Source: Brachionus koreanus
Taxonomy: Eukaryota; Rotifera; Eurotatoria; Ploima; Brachionidae
Direction of reading: 5' to 3'
NCBI GenBank assembly: GCA_016987375.1
Contig: PJRA01000016.1
Span: 389,716-411,423, forward strand
DNA length: 21,708 bases
Part shown: positions 1 through 12,000 of the stretch, in pieces
Layout of the letters: every line of letters starts with the position of its first letter
Numbering within the stretch: the first letter of the stretch is position 1
Translations under genes and position numbers: made by a program
The notes under the pieces: generated by a model
The model's input: the letters and a program-made list of their open reading frames with translations, nothing else
Databases searched by the model: none
Told to the model about the DNA's origin: nothing

Positions 1-3000
1 TGAGAAACCAAAGAAAGTCGAAAAACAAAAGACTGACACAAAGCCAAAAGAAGAAGAGCCAAAGGCTGATAAAGTAACAAAGGTTGAGGAAGCACCTAAA
101 CCAGAAGAAAAACCAAAAGTCGATGAGAAACCAAATAATATCTTTTCACCAGAATTTATTAATGCACCTAGCGATCTTACTGTTCCCCGAGACCTTTTGA
201 AGAAAATTGAATGTAGAGTTGACTCTTTTCCTAAGCCAAAAATATCTTGGATTTTAAATGGAAAAGAACTTTCTACAAAAGATGGTGTTAAGTTCGAGCA
301 GGATCAAAAAACGTCCACTTATTTTCTTATATTTCCAAAAATACTTTCTTCACACTCAGGCAATGTAACAATTAAAGCATCCAATAGTGTCGGTGAAGTA
401 GAACATTCTTTCAATATTGATGTTCTTGGTAGTTTTTTATTTTTTTCAATTTTTTTTTTTTATAAATTTTAAAATAGAACCTCCAAAATATTTTGGTAAA
501 TTAGACAACATTACTGTTTCTGAGAATGAAGAGGCCAATTTTACCGTTAAAATCATTGGTGGAAAGCCTAAACCATCAGTTAAATGGTTCAAAGATGATC
601 AAGAAATTTCGCATCAGCTCTCAGATATTTATGAAACAGTTGATACAGAAGACACAGTATCATTGATCATTAAATCAACTAGACCTGAAAATTCAGGTTC
701 ATATTCTGCTCAGTTATTTAATGATGCTGGAATTATAAATACAAATAAAGCTCAATTAGTCGTTCAATGTAAATTTTCTTTTTTTTTTTTATTTTAAAAA
801 TAAATTTTTTTTAAGATCTGCCAATTATTTTGAAAAATCCGACTGATTTTATCTCTGAAATTAGCAATGAAGCAACATTCGAATTACTTGTTGAAAAGCA
901 ATTGCATCCAGTTAAGGTTGCTTGGTATAAGAATAACAAATTAGTTAGAAGCGATGAATCAAAACATTTTATATTTGCTGAGCAAGAAAATTATTTTTTT
1001 AGGATCCAAAATTTAACTTCAGATGATGCTGGTGAAATTAAAGCTGAAGTTTCTAATCCATTCGGAAAAATTTCAACTGTCTGTAAACTTCTAGTGAAAT
1101 GTAATTTTTCTTATAAATTTTTATTTTACATTTTACTATAATATTTTATTAATAGTTGCACCAAATTTGATAAAGAAATTAAAAGATACAGAGATAATTG
1201 AAGGCCAAAACTCTGAACTAAATGTGCAGACAAATAATTGCTATCCTTCTTGTCGTATAAATTGGTTCTGGAATGGAACAGAAATTTCAGCCAGTGAAAA
1301 ATTCACCATTGAATCAAAAGACTACTTTCACAAACTTGTAATTTCGGACATGCAAGAGTCACTAAATGGTGAATACAAATGTGAAATAAGCAATGAATTA
1401 GGCTCAATTGAATCACAGTGCAAAGTGACTACCATCATACCCCCTAAATTTATCACGAAACTTGTTGATACTGTTTCAAATTTAAATGAAATATTCAAAT
1501 GGACTTTTGAGCTACGCTCATTTCCAAAAGCTGATTTAAAAATATTCAAAGATAATAAAGAAATAAAGCAAAATGATAAATTTTCTATAATAAAAACAGA
1601 TAAAGACTATTTATATGAAATAACTTTTAAAAAAATAGAGGCTGCTGATCAAGGATCATACAAAATTGTTGCCAGCAACAAAGCAGGATCGGATGAATCT
1701 CAGGCTCAATTGACCGTGTCTGGTGTACCAAAGATCACTAAAAAACCGAATTCAGAACTTTTTGTTGCTGAAAAGAAACAATTTAAGACTGAATTTGAAT
1801 GTTCTGGTCTACCACTCCCTGAGGTTAACTGGTTTAAAGATGGTGAGCTTTTAACAGCTATACAAAGAATCAAATTAGACACTAGACTTAAAACAATACA
1901 TTCAATTACCATTGATAATGTAAATTTGACAGATTTTGGAACGTATACTCTCAAAGCCAAGAATGAATATGGTGAGGTATCAGAAAGTTTCAATTTGGTC
2001 ATACAAACTGGTCCAGTATTTATCAAAAATTTAGAATCAAATATAGAAGTGATTGAAAATGCTCAATGCACATTAGAATTCAGTACCACTGGTATTCCAA
2101 TTCCGAATGTAGTATTTACCAAAGACAGATCTGTATTGAATGAATCAGAACGAGTAAAATTTTTTACTACATGCGACAAATCTAATGAAAACAATTATAA
2201 ACTTGTGATTGAAAATGCCAAATTAGAAGATGCAGGTGTTTATTCAGTTAAAGTTAAAAACAGTCTTGGTGAAGTGACGGCTAACACAAAAATAAATGTT
2301 TTATTCGCTCCTAAGATCAACAAAGAGCTGAACACTGAATATAATGTCAAGGAGCATGAAACGACCAAATTGACTGTAGAGGTAAACGCCAATCCTAAAG
2401 CTGAAATATCGTGGACTAAGTCAAATGAGCCTATTTCCTCTTCTGATCGATACAAACTTGAAAACCAGCAAAACAATCATTCGTTAGTCATCAAAGATAC
2501 TTTACTAAGTGATGCTGGAAATTTTGTCTGCACTGCTCAAAACAAAGTTGGTCAAATTGTGTCCAGTACAAATTTAAATGTGTCTATTCCGCCTAAATTT
2601 ACTCAAGCACCAGAATTGAACAATCAAGTTGACCTAGGACAAAATGCTACTTTTAAATGTGTTACAAGAGGCTTACCATTGCCAGAAGTTCAATTCTATG
2701 AATTAAAAGACCAAAAATTAATAGTATCAGACGAAAATATTGAGCTGAAATCGGCCATTTTGTCTGAAACTGAAATAGAAAATTCTCTTGAAATAAAATC
2801 AGTTTTAGATGATACTTGTCAATCATTTGAAATAAAAGCAAAGAATCCTTCAGGCGAAACTAATTCAAAATTTAATCTAATTGTTAACCGAGGACCCCAG
2901 TTCGAAAAAGGAATCCACGATTTGGAATTAAATGAATCTAGTGAGCTGCTATTTGAAGTGATTGTACATGCTAATCCTGATGCTAGCCTCACATGGTCCA

Positions 3001-6000
3001 AGGATGGCAATAAAATTACCGCTTCAAAACGCATTCAAATAGCTGAAATAAAGGACGAAAGTTTGAAAAAACAAAACAAGAAAATGTTTAATTTCAAAAT
3101 AGCTGCTGTGAATAAAGACGATGCTGGGTTGTATGAAGTAACGGCTGTTAATAAGCTTGGCGAGTCAAAATCAAACGCAATGGTCAAAGTTAATTTTGCT
3201 CCAGTCATAATTAAAGATTTGAAGACTAAAGAAAAGCAGATACAAGGAAATAGCTTTTCATTTGAGTGTACAGTTCGTTCAAATCCCATATCTGAAGTTA
3301 AATGGTATTATATGGACAAAGAAATAGAAAATGGCCAGGACTATGAGCTAATCAATGATGGTGACATATACAAACTAAGCATCAGAAATTTAAAATCAGA
3401 TATGGCTGGTGCTTATAAATTAACAGCTAAAAATCAAGTTGGATCAGTTCAAAGTTCTGTATGCAATTTAGAAATTGATGTTTTGCCAAACATTAAAGCC
3501 TTATTTGAATCGGATGTTATAATAGAAGAGGAGGCCAAGCTAATAGAAGCTTTGTTCGAAATTACTGGTAAACCTGATCCCACTGTTGAATATTTTAAGG
3601 ATGAGACAAAATTTAAGCCTACGGAAAAACGTGTCACTATGACCAAGAAAGACAATAAGGTTTATAAATTAACTATTCCTGATGTAAAAGTAACTGATGC
3701 CGGTGTGTATAGAATATCGGCAAAGAATTCAGCTGGACAAACTAGTCAAAATGTTACGTTAAAAATAAAATCAGCTCCTAAGTTGGTAAAGAGTTTAAAA
3801 AATAAAATAGAAGTGATTGAAAATTCCAAATTGGATTTATTGGCTTCAATTGCTGCTGGTGTTTATCCAGATCCAGTGTTTAAATGGTTTAAAAATGATG
3901 AAGATTTAATTGAATCTGAAGGTGTTGTTATCTTAAAAGATGGATTTACTAATACTGTTCTAATTGAAAATGTTCAAATGATTAATAATGGAGACAAGTA
4001 TAAGTTTAGATGTGAAAATGAACTTGGTTCTTGTGAAAGTGAAGCTGTGTTGGATGTTTTTGCCAAGCCAAAGTTTACACTTGATCTAGTCAATTGCGAG
4101 CCTGATTTGAATCAAGCGTTTGAATTAGCATTCGAAATCGATTGTAACCCTGAACCAAAGATTAAAGTGATAAAAAATGATAAAGAAATCAGGTTCGATA
4201 AACGAGTCCAATTGATCAAAGAACTTGAGGAAAGAAATTTCCGAAAAATTTACAAATACAAATTAGTTTTTGCAAATGCAATTGGTGACGATACTGACTT
4301 ATACAAAGTTGAAGTGGTTAATAAAGTTGGCGATGCTAAAAGTCAAGCTCAACTAACAGTCAAAGGCTCTGCATGCTTCATTCGCAAGCCTGTCGATGCC
4401 AGTGTTGTTTTGAACAAACCGGTCAAAGTCGAATGTGAAATAAGCGGCATACCTAGTCCGGAGTGTGTTTGGTTCAAAGATGGACAAAAAATAGTCCAAA
4501 ACGATCGTGTTAAAATTGATTGCAAAGCTAAAACTGTTTATACACTAAATATTAAAAATTGTGTTAAAGATGATGCTGGAATATACACTGTTAAAGTATC
4601 AAACAATTCCGGTTCAGCTGAAGAGTCATTCAAAATTAGCATTCAAGGTATTTTAGATTTATTTTGGAAATAAAGATAAGTGAAAAATTTTAAGAAAAAT
4701 CTTTTTATTAAAATTAAAAATTAAAATTTTAGAATCAAATTTTTTTTAGGCTAATTTTTAAATTTTCTCAATTTAACGCTACATTATTTTTGAGCTTTAT
4801 GTATTCAATAATACAACTAAAAGTAGTAGAATTGGACCTACTACTTTAAGCTGCATTATTGAATTATTACTAAAGAAAAAAAAAGAAAACTTTTAACCGT
4901 TTCATAGCTTTTTCTCAATTAATTAAATAAATGAACAATTCCGATTGTTTTTGTATTATTAAAAAAACAAATGAAATGATTGCCATACTAATTTAGATTT
5001 TTTTAAAATTTGAATAAAAAATTAAAGAATTAAAAAAATTGCCAAAAATAGTCAAATATTGTGCACAATTCTATGTATATGCATTAATTTGCAGACAGTT
5101 AAATTTAAGTTTAGAGTGCTTGTTTTGAAAATATGAAAAATTTTCTACTCAAAAAATAGTTAATAACAAACAACTTTTTTTTTGATGATAATTTTAATCA
5201 AAATCTTCAATTGCCAAGAATAAGTAGAATCGAACCTCATTAAAACGAATTTCTCCTTTCCAAAAAAACGTGTTCGTTATATAGAGGTTTCCATTATAAA
5301 TGAATCGGAAATAAAAATTTTTTTTTTTGATTCTAAAATTTTTTATTAAACAAAAATTTAATTCTATTCAAAAAAAAAATATTTATTAAAAATAAAAAAA
5401 ATTGATTATATTTTAAAATAATGGAGATTTTTTATTGCTTAAGTTGTACTCGATTGAAAATTTCTTTTTCGTTGAGTTTGATCATGTAGAATTTCCTTCT
5501 TTACTCCTTTTGATAATCGCATTTTTAGTATTGATATCAATAATTTTTCTTTTTTTTTACTTGCATTTTCATCGTTTGATTATTCATTTTTAATTCATTT
5601 ATTTGTTTTCTGTACAGAGCAATTGATTCATCTAATCATTTTCTTTTTTATACTTATTTTAAGACATAAATTGTTTGTTCTTAAGTCAATTAACTTTTTT
5701 CCGTTCCTACGAGGTTTATTCTAATTGAGATTATTAACATAGAGTAATTTTTAGTTTATCTACTAAGTTTTTATACAATCAAAATACATAGTGTTTAATT
5801 TCTTTTATTTTAAACGTTACATAGACGTTAACGTTATAAAAATGTTTGTTATAACGTAATAAAATAATAAAAAATTAGATTAATTGATTTAAAAAAAAAA
5901 TTAAATAAAATGAATAATCTATTTTAAATTATTTTATTTAAGTTGCACCTGAAATTGTTCAGCCACTTAATCCATCGATTGAACTAATCGAAGGAGAGAA

Positions 6001-9000
6001 GCTCGATTTGCAGAGTGTAATAGTGGGCAATCCAACTCCTTCAATCACTTGGATCAAGAACAAGGTTTCAATCCAAGATCAAATAGATAGTGGACGTATT
6101 AGAGTAGAAACAAACGAAACTAATTATAACTTAAAGATAGATGAAATTCAATCAACGGATAGTGGCACTTATATACTGAAGGCAAAGAATCCAATAGGCG
6201 AAGTGAGCACTCAGTGTCAAATAAATGTTTTAAGCAAGCCAAAGTTTGTCAAGCCACTTTCTTTGGCTACATCGAATGCATCAGTTGTGCAGAGTGAAGT
6301 CGAAAGCGATGATGGACCAATTAAGAAGTTGTCAGTAAACGAAAAGACTCAAATCAAAATTGAGTGTCAAGTAAGCGGTAATCCAAAGCCAACCATCAAA
6401 TGGTTCTTGAACGACGAAGAACTAAAGACCACTGATAAATTTAAATTCGAGACCAAACAAGAAATGTACGCAATGACAATTAAAGATTGTTCTTTAAAAG
6501 AAAAAGGCGCCTACTATGTCCTAGCTGAAAATTCAATTGGTCAAGTAAAAGACAAAATATATCTTGATATAAATAGCATACCATCAATCATTAAACCATT
6601 AGCCAATACAGAACTAGTTCTTCAGGAGAATTTAACTCATGAACTAGTTTTTAATTATAGATCAAAGCCAAAAGCTAATTTAACCTGGCTATTTGCTGAT
6701 AAGCCAATAATTGATGATCAATCACATTATGTTCTTTCTGATGAAGCTTTAAATGAAGAAGGTCCAGATATTTATCAAGCTAAATTGATAATTAAAAACA
6801 TTAGTTTGTCTGATTCGGGTAGTTACAAATGCAAAGTGAAAAACTGTGCTGGTGAAGTAAGCACCACAGCGGCTTTGATTGTAACCAAAGCTCCTATTAT
6901 TACCCGACATTTGCCCGAGACAAAAGAAATAGTTGAGAAAAAAGAACTCAAAATTGGCTTCCAATTTGAAGAATCGATTCCAAAATCGACTATTTCTTGG
7001 CAAAAAGACGGAAATGCACTAAATGCATCAAAAAGAGTATTGATAAGCAAACCACAAGTAGATGCCGAAAGTGGGCATTTAGCTGTTGATTTAACCATAC
7101 CAGATCCGCAAGCGACCGATTGTGGTCTTTATACAGTCAAAGTTGCTAATAAAGTAGCAGCTGTTCAATCAACTTGTAATGTAAATGTTCTTTCAATACC
7201 AAAGATTATCAAAGATTTAAAACAAACAATTGAGTTTAATGAAGATAATGATGCTCGATTGGATGTTACAGCCAGTGGTAAGCCCACGCCTGAATTTAAA
7301 TGGTACTTCTTCAACATTGAAACAAATAGTGAACAAGAATTAGAATCACCGTCACTTGACGGTTACACATTGTTGTTGAATTCGATAAAGAAAGAACAAC
7401 AAGGTATTTTCTTTTAATATAAAAATATTCTAAATTTTCAATTAAAAATTTTTAAATTCAAAGGTAAATATATTTTGAAATTATGGAACAATGCTGGTTC
7501 GGTAGAAACATCGTGCAATGTAGTTGTTAATTCTAAGCCAAGTGTAGTCAAAAATCTTGAGAACATAAGCGTAAGCCAAGGTAGTGAATGTACTTTTATG
7601 ATTGTATGTGATGGTTTTCCAAATCCAACCGTTGAATGGATGAAAAATGGATCAAAATTAAAACCAGACAAACGATATTCTACTAAAGTAGAAGACAAGA
7701 CATTTTATTTGACAATATCGGATGTAAAAACAACCGATGATGGCCAGTACAAGGTTGTTTTAAAGAATAAAGCTGGACAGTGTGAGTCAAACGAAGCTGC
7801 TTTGTCTGTGACAGTTGGACCAAGTATTGTGAAAAATTTGAAAAACTTAGAATTAGCTGAGGGAACAACATTGGAGCTTAGCTGTGAAGTGTCCGGTACG
7901 CCAAGACCTACAGCTCAATGGTTCAAAGAAAGCTCACCCGTTGAGGCCGATAATAGAATTCAAATAATTAATAAGGAAAATAAGCATATTTTGAAAATTG
8001 ATAATTGCTTGGAAAATGTTGATTCTGGAAATTATTCAGTACAATTTAAAAATGATTTTGGAACATCTGAGGCAAAGTCAGCAGTTACAATTCTTATACC
8101 ACCAAAATTTTCTCTTCCATTGGAAGAGAAAACATTCGGCTACTTGAACAAAAAAGCTGAATTAATTGTGCAAGTTTTGGCCAAACCGGCACCAAAATTA
8201 AAATGGATTAAAGATAACAAAGAATTAATAATAAAAGATAAACTTAAATTAGAAACAAAATCAATAGAATCAAATCCAAATTTGAAAGAATACAAGCTAT
8301 TTATTGATAACATTTTGGCAAATGATTCTGGTAAATACAAATGTGAAGCTAGCAACAAATGTGGCACAGAAAATAATGAAACTTTGTTTGAAGTTAGAGG
8401 TGAACCAGTTTTTGTAAGACAACCAGTGGGTGTCAAAATAGTTGAGAAAAAAGCAGCCAAATTGGAATGCGAAGTCAATGGTATACCAATACCTTCAGTC
8501 GAATGGTTTAAAGATGGCAATCTAGTTCAAAAGACCGATAATATTTCAATAGATTGCAGAAATAAAGTAGTCAATACTTTGTCGTTTAAATCAATCACTC
8601 CAGCAGATGCCGGTATTTATACTGTGAAAGCCAAGAATGATATCGGTGAAACTGAGTGTAAATGTGAAGTAAATGTTGACGTTATTCCGTTTTTTATCAA
8701 TCAGTTGCCCAATAATGTAACTGTTAAAGAAAATGAGCCAGTAAAACTTGTGTGCGAAATAGGTGGCAGTCCAGTACCGGATGCTGTTTGGACAAGACGT
8801 GGTGAAGATCTAGTCACTTCAGATGAACTTCAAATAACCAAAGAAGATGATACAAAATATGTTTTAACTATCAATTCGGCCAAGCAGACTGACTCAGGAG
8901 TCATAAGTCTTTTGGCATCGAATCGGGTTGGCAAAATAACATGCAAAACAGATCTGACTGTGCAAAGTATAACTTATTTTAGAATAAAATTTTTTAATCA

Positions 9001-12000
9001 AAATTTATTTTTAATAATTTTTAAAAGGTGCACCTAAGTTTATTCGTAAAATAGTCGACACTCAAGTAGTTGAGAAAAAGGTTACCAAGCTTGAAGCCGA
9101 AATACACGGTGTGCCAAAACCCAAAGTAATTTGGTACAAGAATGGAGAAGAATTGCATAACGATGATCGAATTCAGCACCATGATGCCAAAGGTGGCGTA
9201 TATCAATTGACTATTAAAAATTCACGCAAAGATGACACTGGAATTTATGTTTGCAAAGCTGTAAATGAAATTGGAACAGTTGAATGTTCGGCTCAATTAG
9301 TAATTGAAATGGCACCACAATTTTTGAAAAAACTAGAAAAACTACAAGCAGTTGAGTCATGTGATGCTGAATGGACATTCCAGTTAATTGGTATTCCAAG
9401 ACCTGTAATTCAGCTAACTCGCAATAGAGATGACATCAATCTAGAAGATGAAAAAGAATTCTATTCACTTGACTTTAATGAACAAGATAATATTTACACT
9501 ATTAAATTCAAGAGTGTACGCAAAAAAGATGTTGGTAATTGGACTTGTTCGGCGACCAATTCAGCTGGTAAAGCATCTTGCATTGCCAAATTAGAAACCT
9601 TACCACTGTCGCCTCCTAAATTTCTCAAAGAATTAGATGATACTCGTCTACCTGAAGAATTAGATGGACGTCTTGAAGTCAAGGTATCGGGTATTCCATT
9701 TCCTCAAATCGAATGGCTCAAAGATGACGAAAAAATTGTTTTGGACTCAAAAAAATACAAACTAGAGCGAGATATGAATACTGGAATCTTGACATTAGTA
9801 ATATTTAACTGTAACAAAAAATCAGACTCGGGAGTCTACAAGGCCAGAGTGTATAACCCGGGTGGTGAGGCTATTTCAATAGGAAATGTTCTTGTCAAAG
9901 GTCATCCACCGAAATTGGTTGAAAAACCAGAGAAAGTATATGCATTGGCTAATGAGGTGGCCACTTTTGCATGCGTAGTCGAAGGTGATCCAGAGCCTGA
10001 GATTACTTGGTTCAAAGGCAGAAACGAAATAACAGCCAGTTCTAATGTCAAGATCTACTTTGATGATTTATTAGACTGCTATTTTATGGAAATTCTAAAT
10101 TGTAAGACAAAAGATGCAGGAACATATCAAGTTACAGCTAGCAATATATTCGGAGCGGACACAGCACCTGTCACTTTGATAATTACACAAAATCCTGAAG
10201 ATGTTGTTGATCCGAAAAAAATGCTCAAAAATAGAGTGATTAAGAAAAGAGCGTCAGATGTAGACGGACCCGATTGGGGTAAGCTGAAAAAAGGAGGCCC
10301 TGGATACAAAGATGACGACCCAGATGGACTCAAGTACAAGTTAAGACATGTTGAATTTGACCAAAAACCGGAAGAAGCAGCCGTTAAAGAAAAACCTATT
10401 GAAAAAGAACGATCTCCATTTGAGATTAAGGAATTTGGTCTGCGAGAAAAAACCGAATTGGAAAAATATGAGCCAGAAAAACGGGAAAAATCTGATGATG
10501 AAACTGATAAGCCAAATGAAGTTAAAAAGAAACCATTGAAAAAATCACAAGCTATTTCTGTTAAAGATTGCTTTACCAGAGAATTAGAAGATTTGACAGT
10601 GCCTGAACATAAATTGGGAGTCTTTGAATGTGCTGTGTCGAATTTTGAAGCCCAAGTCAAATGGTTTTTCAAAGATCAGCCAATTGAGAGCTATGTAAGG
10701 AAGAAAAAATTTCAAGTTCTTTCCATTGGTGAATTCAGAAGATTGGCTATTAGAGATTGTCTTATGGAAGAAACTGAGTCTAAAGTTACTTGTAAGTGGG
10801 GTGATCTTGAAACATCTGGAATTTTATACGTAACTGAATGTCCGATTATATTCACCGAAGGGTTGAAAAATCTCAAAGTACCAAGAAATGCAGATGCTCT
10901 TCTAGAATGTCAAATAACTAATAATTTAGCTCCAGTTGAGCTTAAATTTAAATGGAAGAAGAATGGACAAGAAATTGATTTTGACAAAGAAAAAAACAAA
11001 TTTGAATTCACTATTGATGGTGATAGATATAAATTAAAAATTAAGAATTTTGATAAAGATGATCAGGCTAAATACGAAATATTTTTGGTTGAGCCAGATG
11101 ACTATGATATAAGCTCGACAGCCAAAGTAGAATTGACTCCTGATGGAGATCAAGAAGAAATAGTCGAAGACACGACTGTGAGTGAAGAAGTTCTTGAAGC
11201 CGAAGAAACATTTGAGGATATATTGAAGAAAAATAAAGAAAAACCTGAACCAGAGCCAAAGTTTGATTATAAGCTAAAAGATAGTCATGTTAAAAAACAT
11301 GAACTAGCTATTTTTGAACTTAAAATTCCAGCTAGTAGACCTAGAGTAAAATGGTTGAAAAATGGCAAGCCAATCGCATTAGGAGATAAATACTCGGTTG
11401 AACAATCGAGATTAGTCAGTAGATTGATAATCAGCGATTGTCATCCTGAAGATGAAGATAAATATACTGCTGTTGTTGAGGATCAGGAAATAACTGCCAA
11501 TTTGACCGTTGAAGATTTCAATGAGATTATAAAACCACTCAAAGATCAAGTTGTTACAGAAAAAGAGTCGCTTAAATTATCAGTCCAAGTGTCGGACAAA
11601 AACGCACCAGGCCAATGGTACAAAGACGGAAAACCAATTGAACCAAATGATAATGTAATCATTGAATCTTTGAATGGCAAACATGAGTTGACAATTAAGA
11701 ACAGTGATTTATCTGATGCTGGTGTTTATAAGTTTGTTTCTGGTGATGCTATAACCGAGGCTAGAGTTACAATTAATGGTAAGAGATAACAAAAAAAATA
11801 TTATTATTCTATAAATTTTACTTTATTTTATTTTAATTTAATAGAAGAGCCTGTAAGAATTGTTAAAAAACTGCAAGATCAGGACTGTTTGGAGAATACT
11901 CAAGCTGTATTCGAATGTGAATTAAACAAACCAAATGTTTCTGTTGAATGGCTATTCAATGATCAACCAATTGAAAAAGTATTCGATGTAAGATCTTATA

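Larger units (their letters stand above)
4648..5942 (+). other. Intron 4 (1,295 bp, phase 1), non-coding, element-bearing
   Basis: GTATTT donor and ATTTAAG acceptor. Splicing joins g|tt (Val) in SIQ-VAPEIV between Ig15 and Ig16. The intron is about 20 times longer than its small neighbours and very AT-rich, with stops in all frames and no convincing exon. It contains a long imperfect hairpin (4803-4864), an element shared with intron 9 (4745-4864), a transposon-terminus-like inverted repeat (5233-5289) and a small palindromic cluster (5816-5857). The rest is A/T tracts with no recognisable feature. The size is best explained by insertion of mobile sequence into a formerly tiny intron, which is inference. 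An enhancer role is possible but not visible. Confidence 0.8.

Noticed and set aside
1..139. Coiled coil at the left edge
   Set aside because: The stretch is charged but full of Pro, with no heptad hydrophobics, so PEVK-like disorder fits better.
429..1155. Stops between Ig1, Ig2, Ig3 and Ig4 read as a broken gene
   Set aside because: Each break has a GT donor and AG acceptor 47-55 bp apart. Removing them restores exact domain boundaries in phase 1, so they are introns, not lesions.
4648..5942. Separate gene or internal promoter within intron 4
   Set aside because: There are stops in all frames, only A/T tracts, and no conserved protein segment. No promoter evidence beyond AT-richness.
10348..10539. 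63-residue + strand frame in another register
   Set aside because: It overlaps linker 1 of the main frame, and its Lys/Asn-rich content is a frame-shifted reading of Lys/Glu codons.
10127..10672. 181-residue antisense open frame across linker 1
   Set aside because: It mirrors the K/E/P-rich sense linker, which gives Ser/Phe/Leu-rich antisense. The sense strand is clearly coding on both sides.
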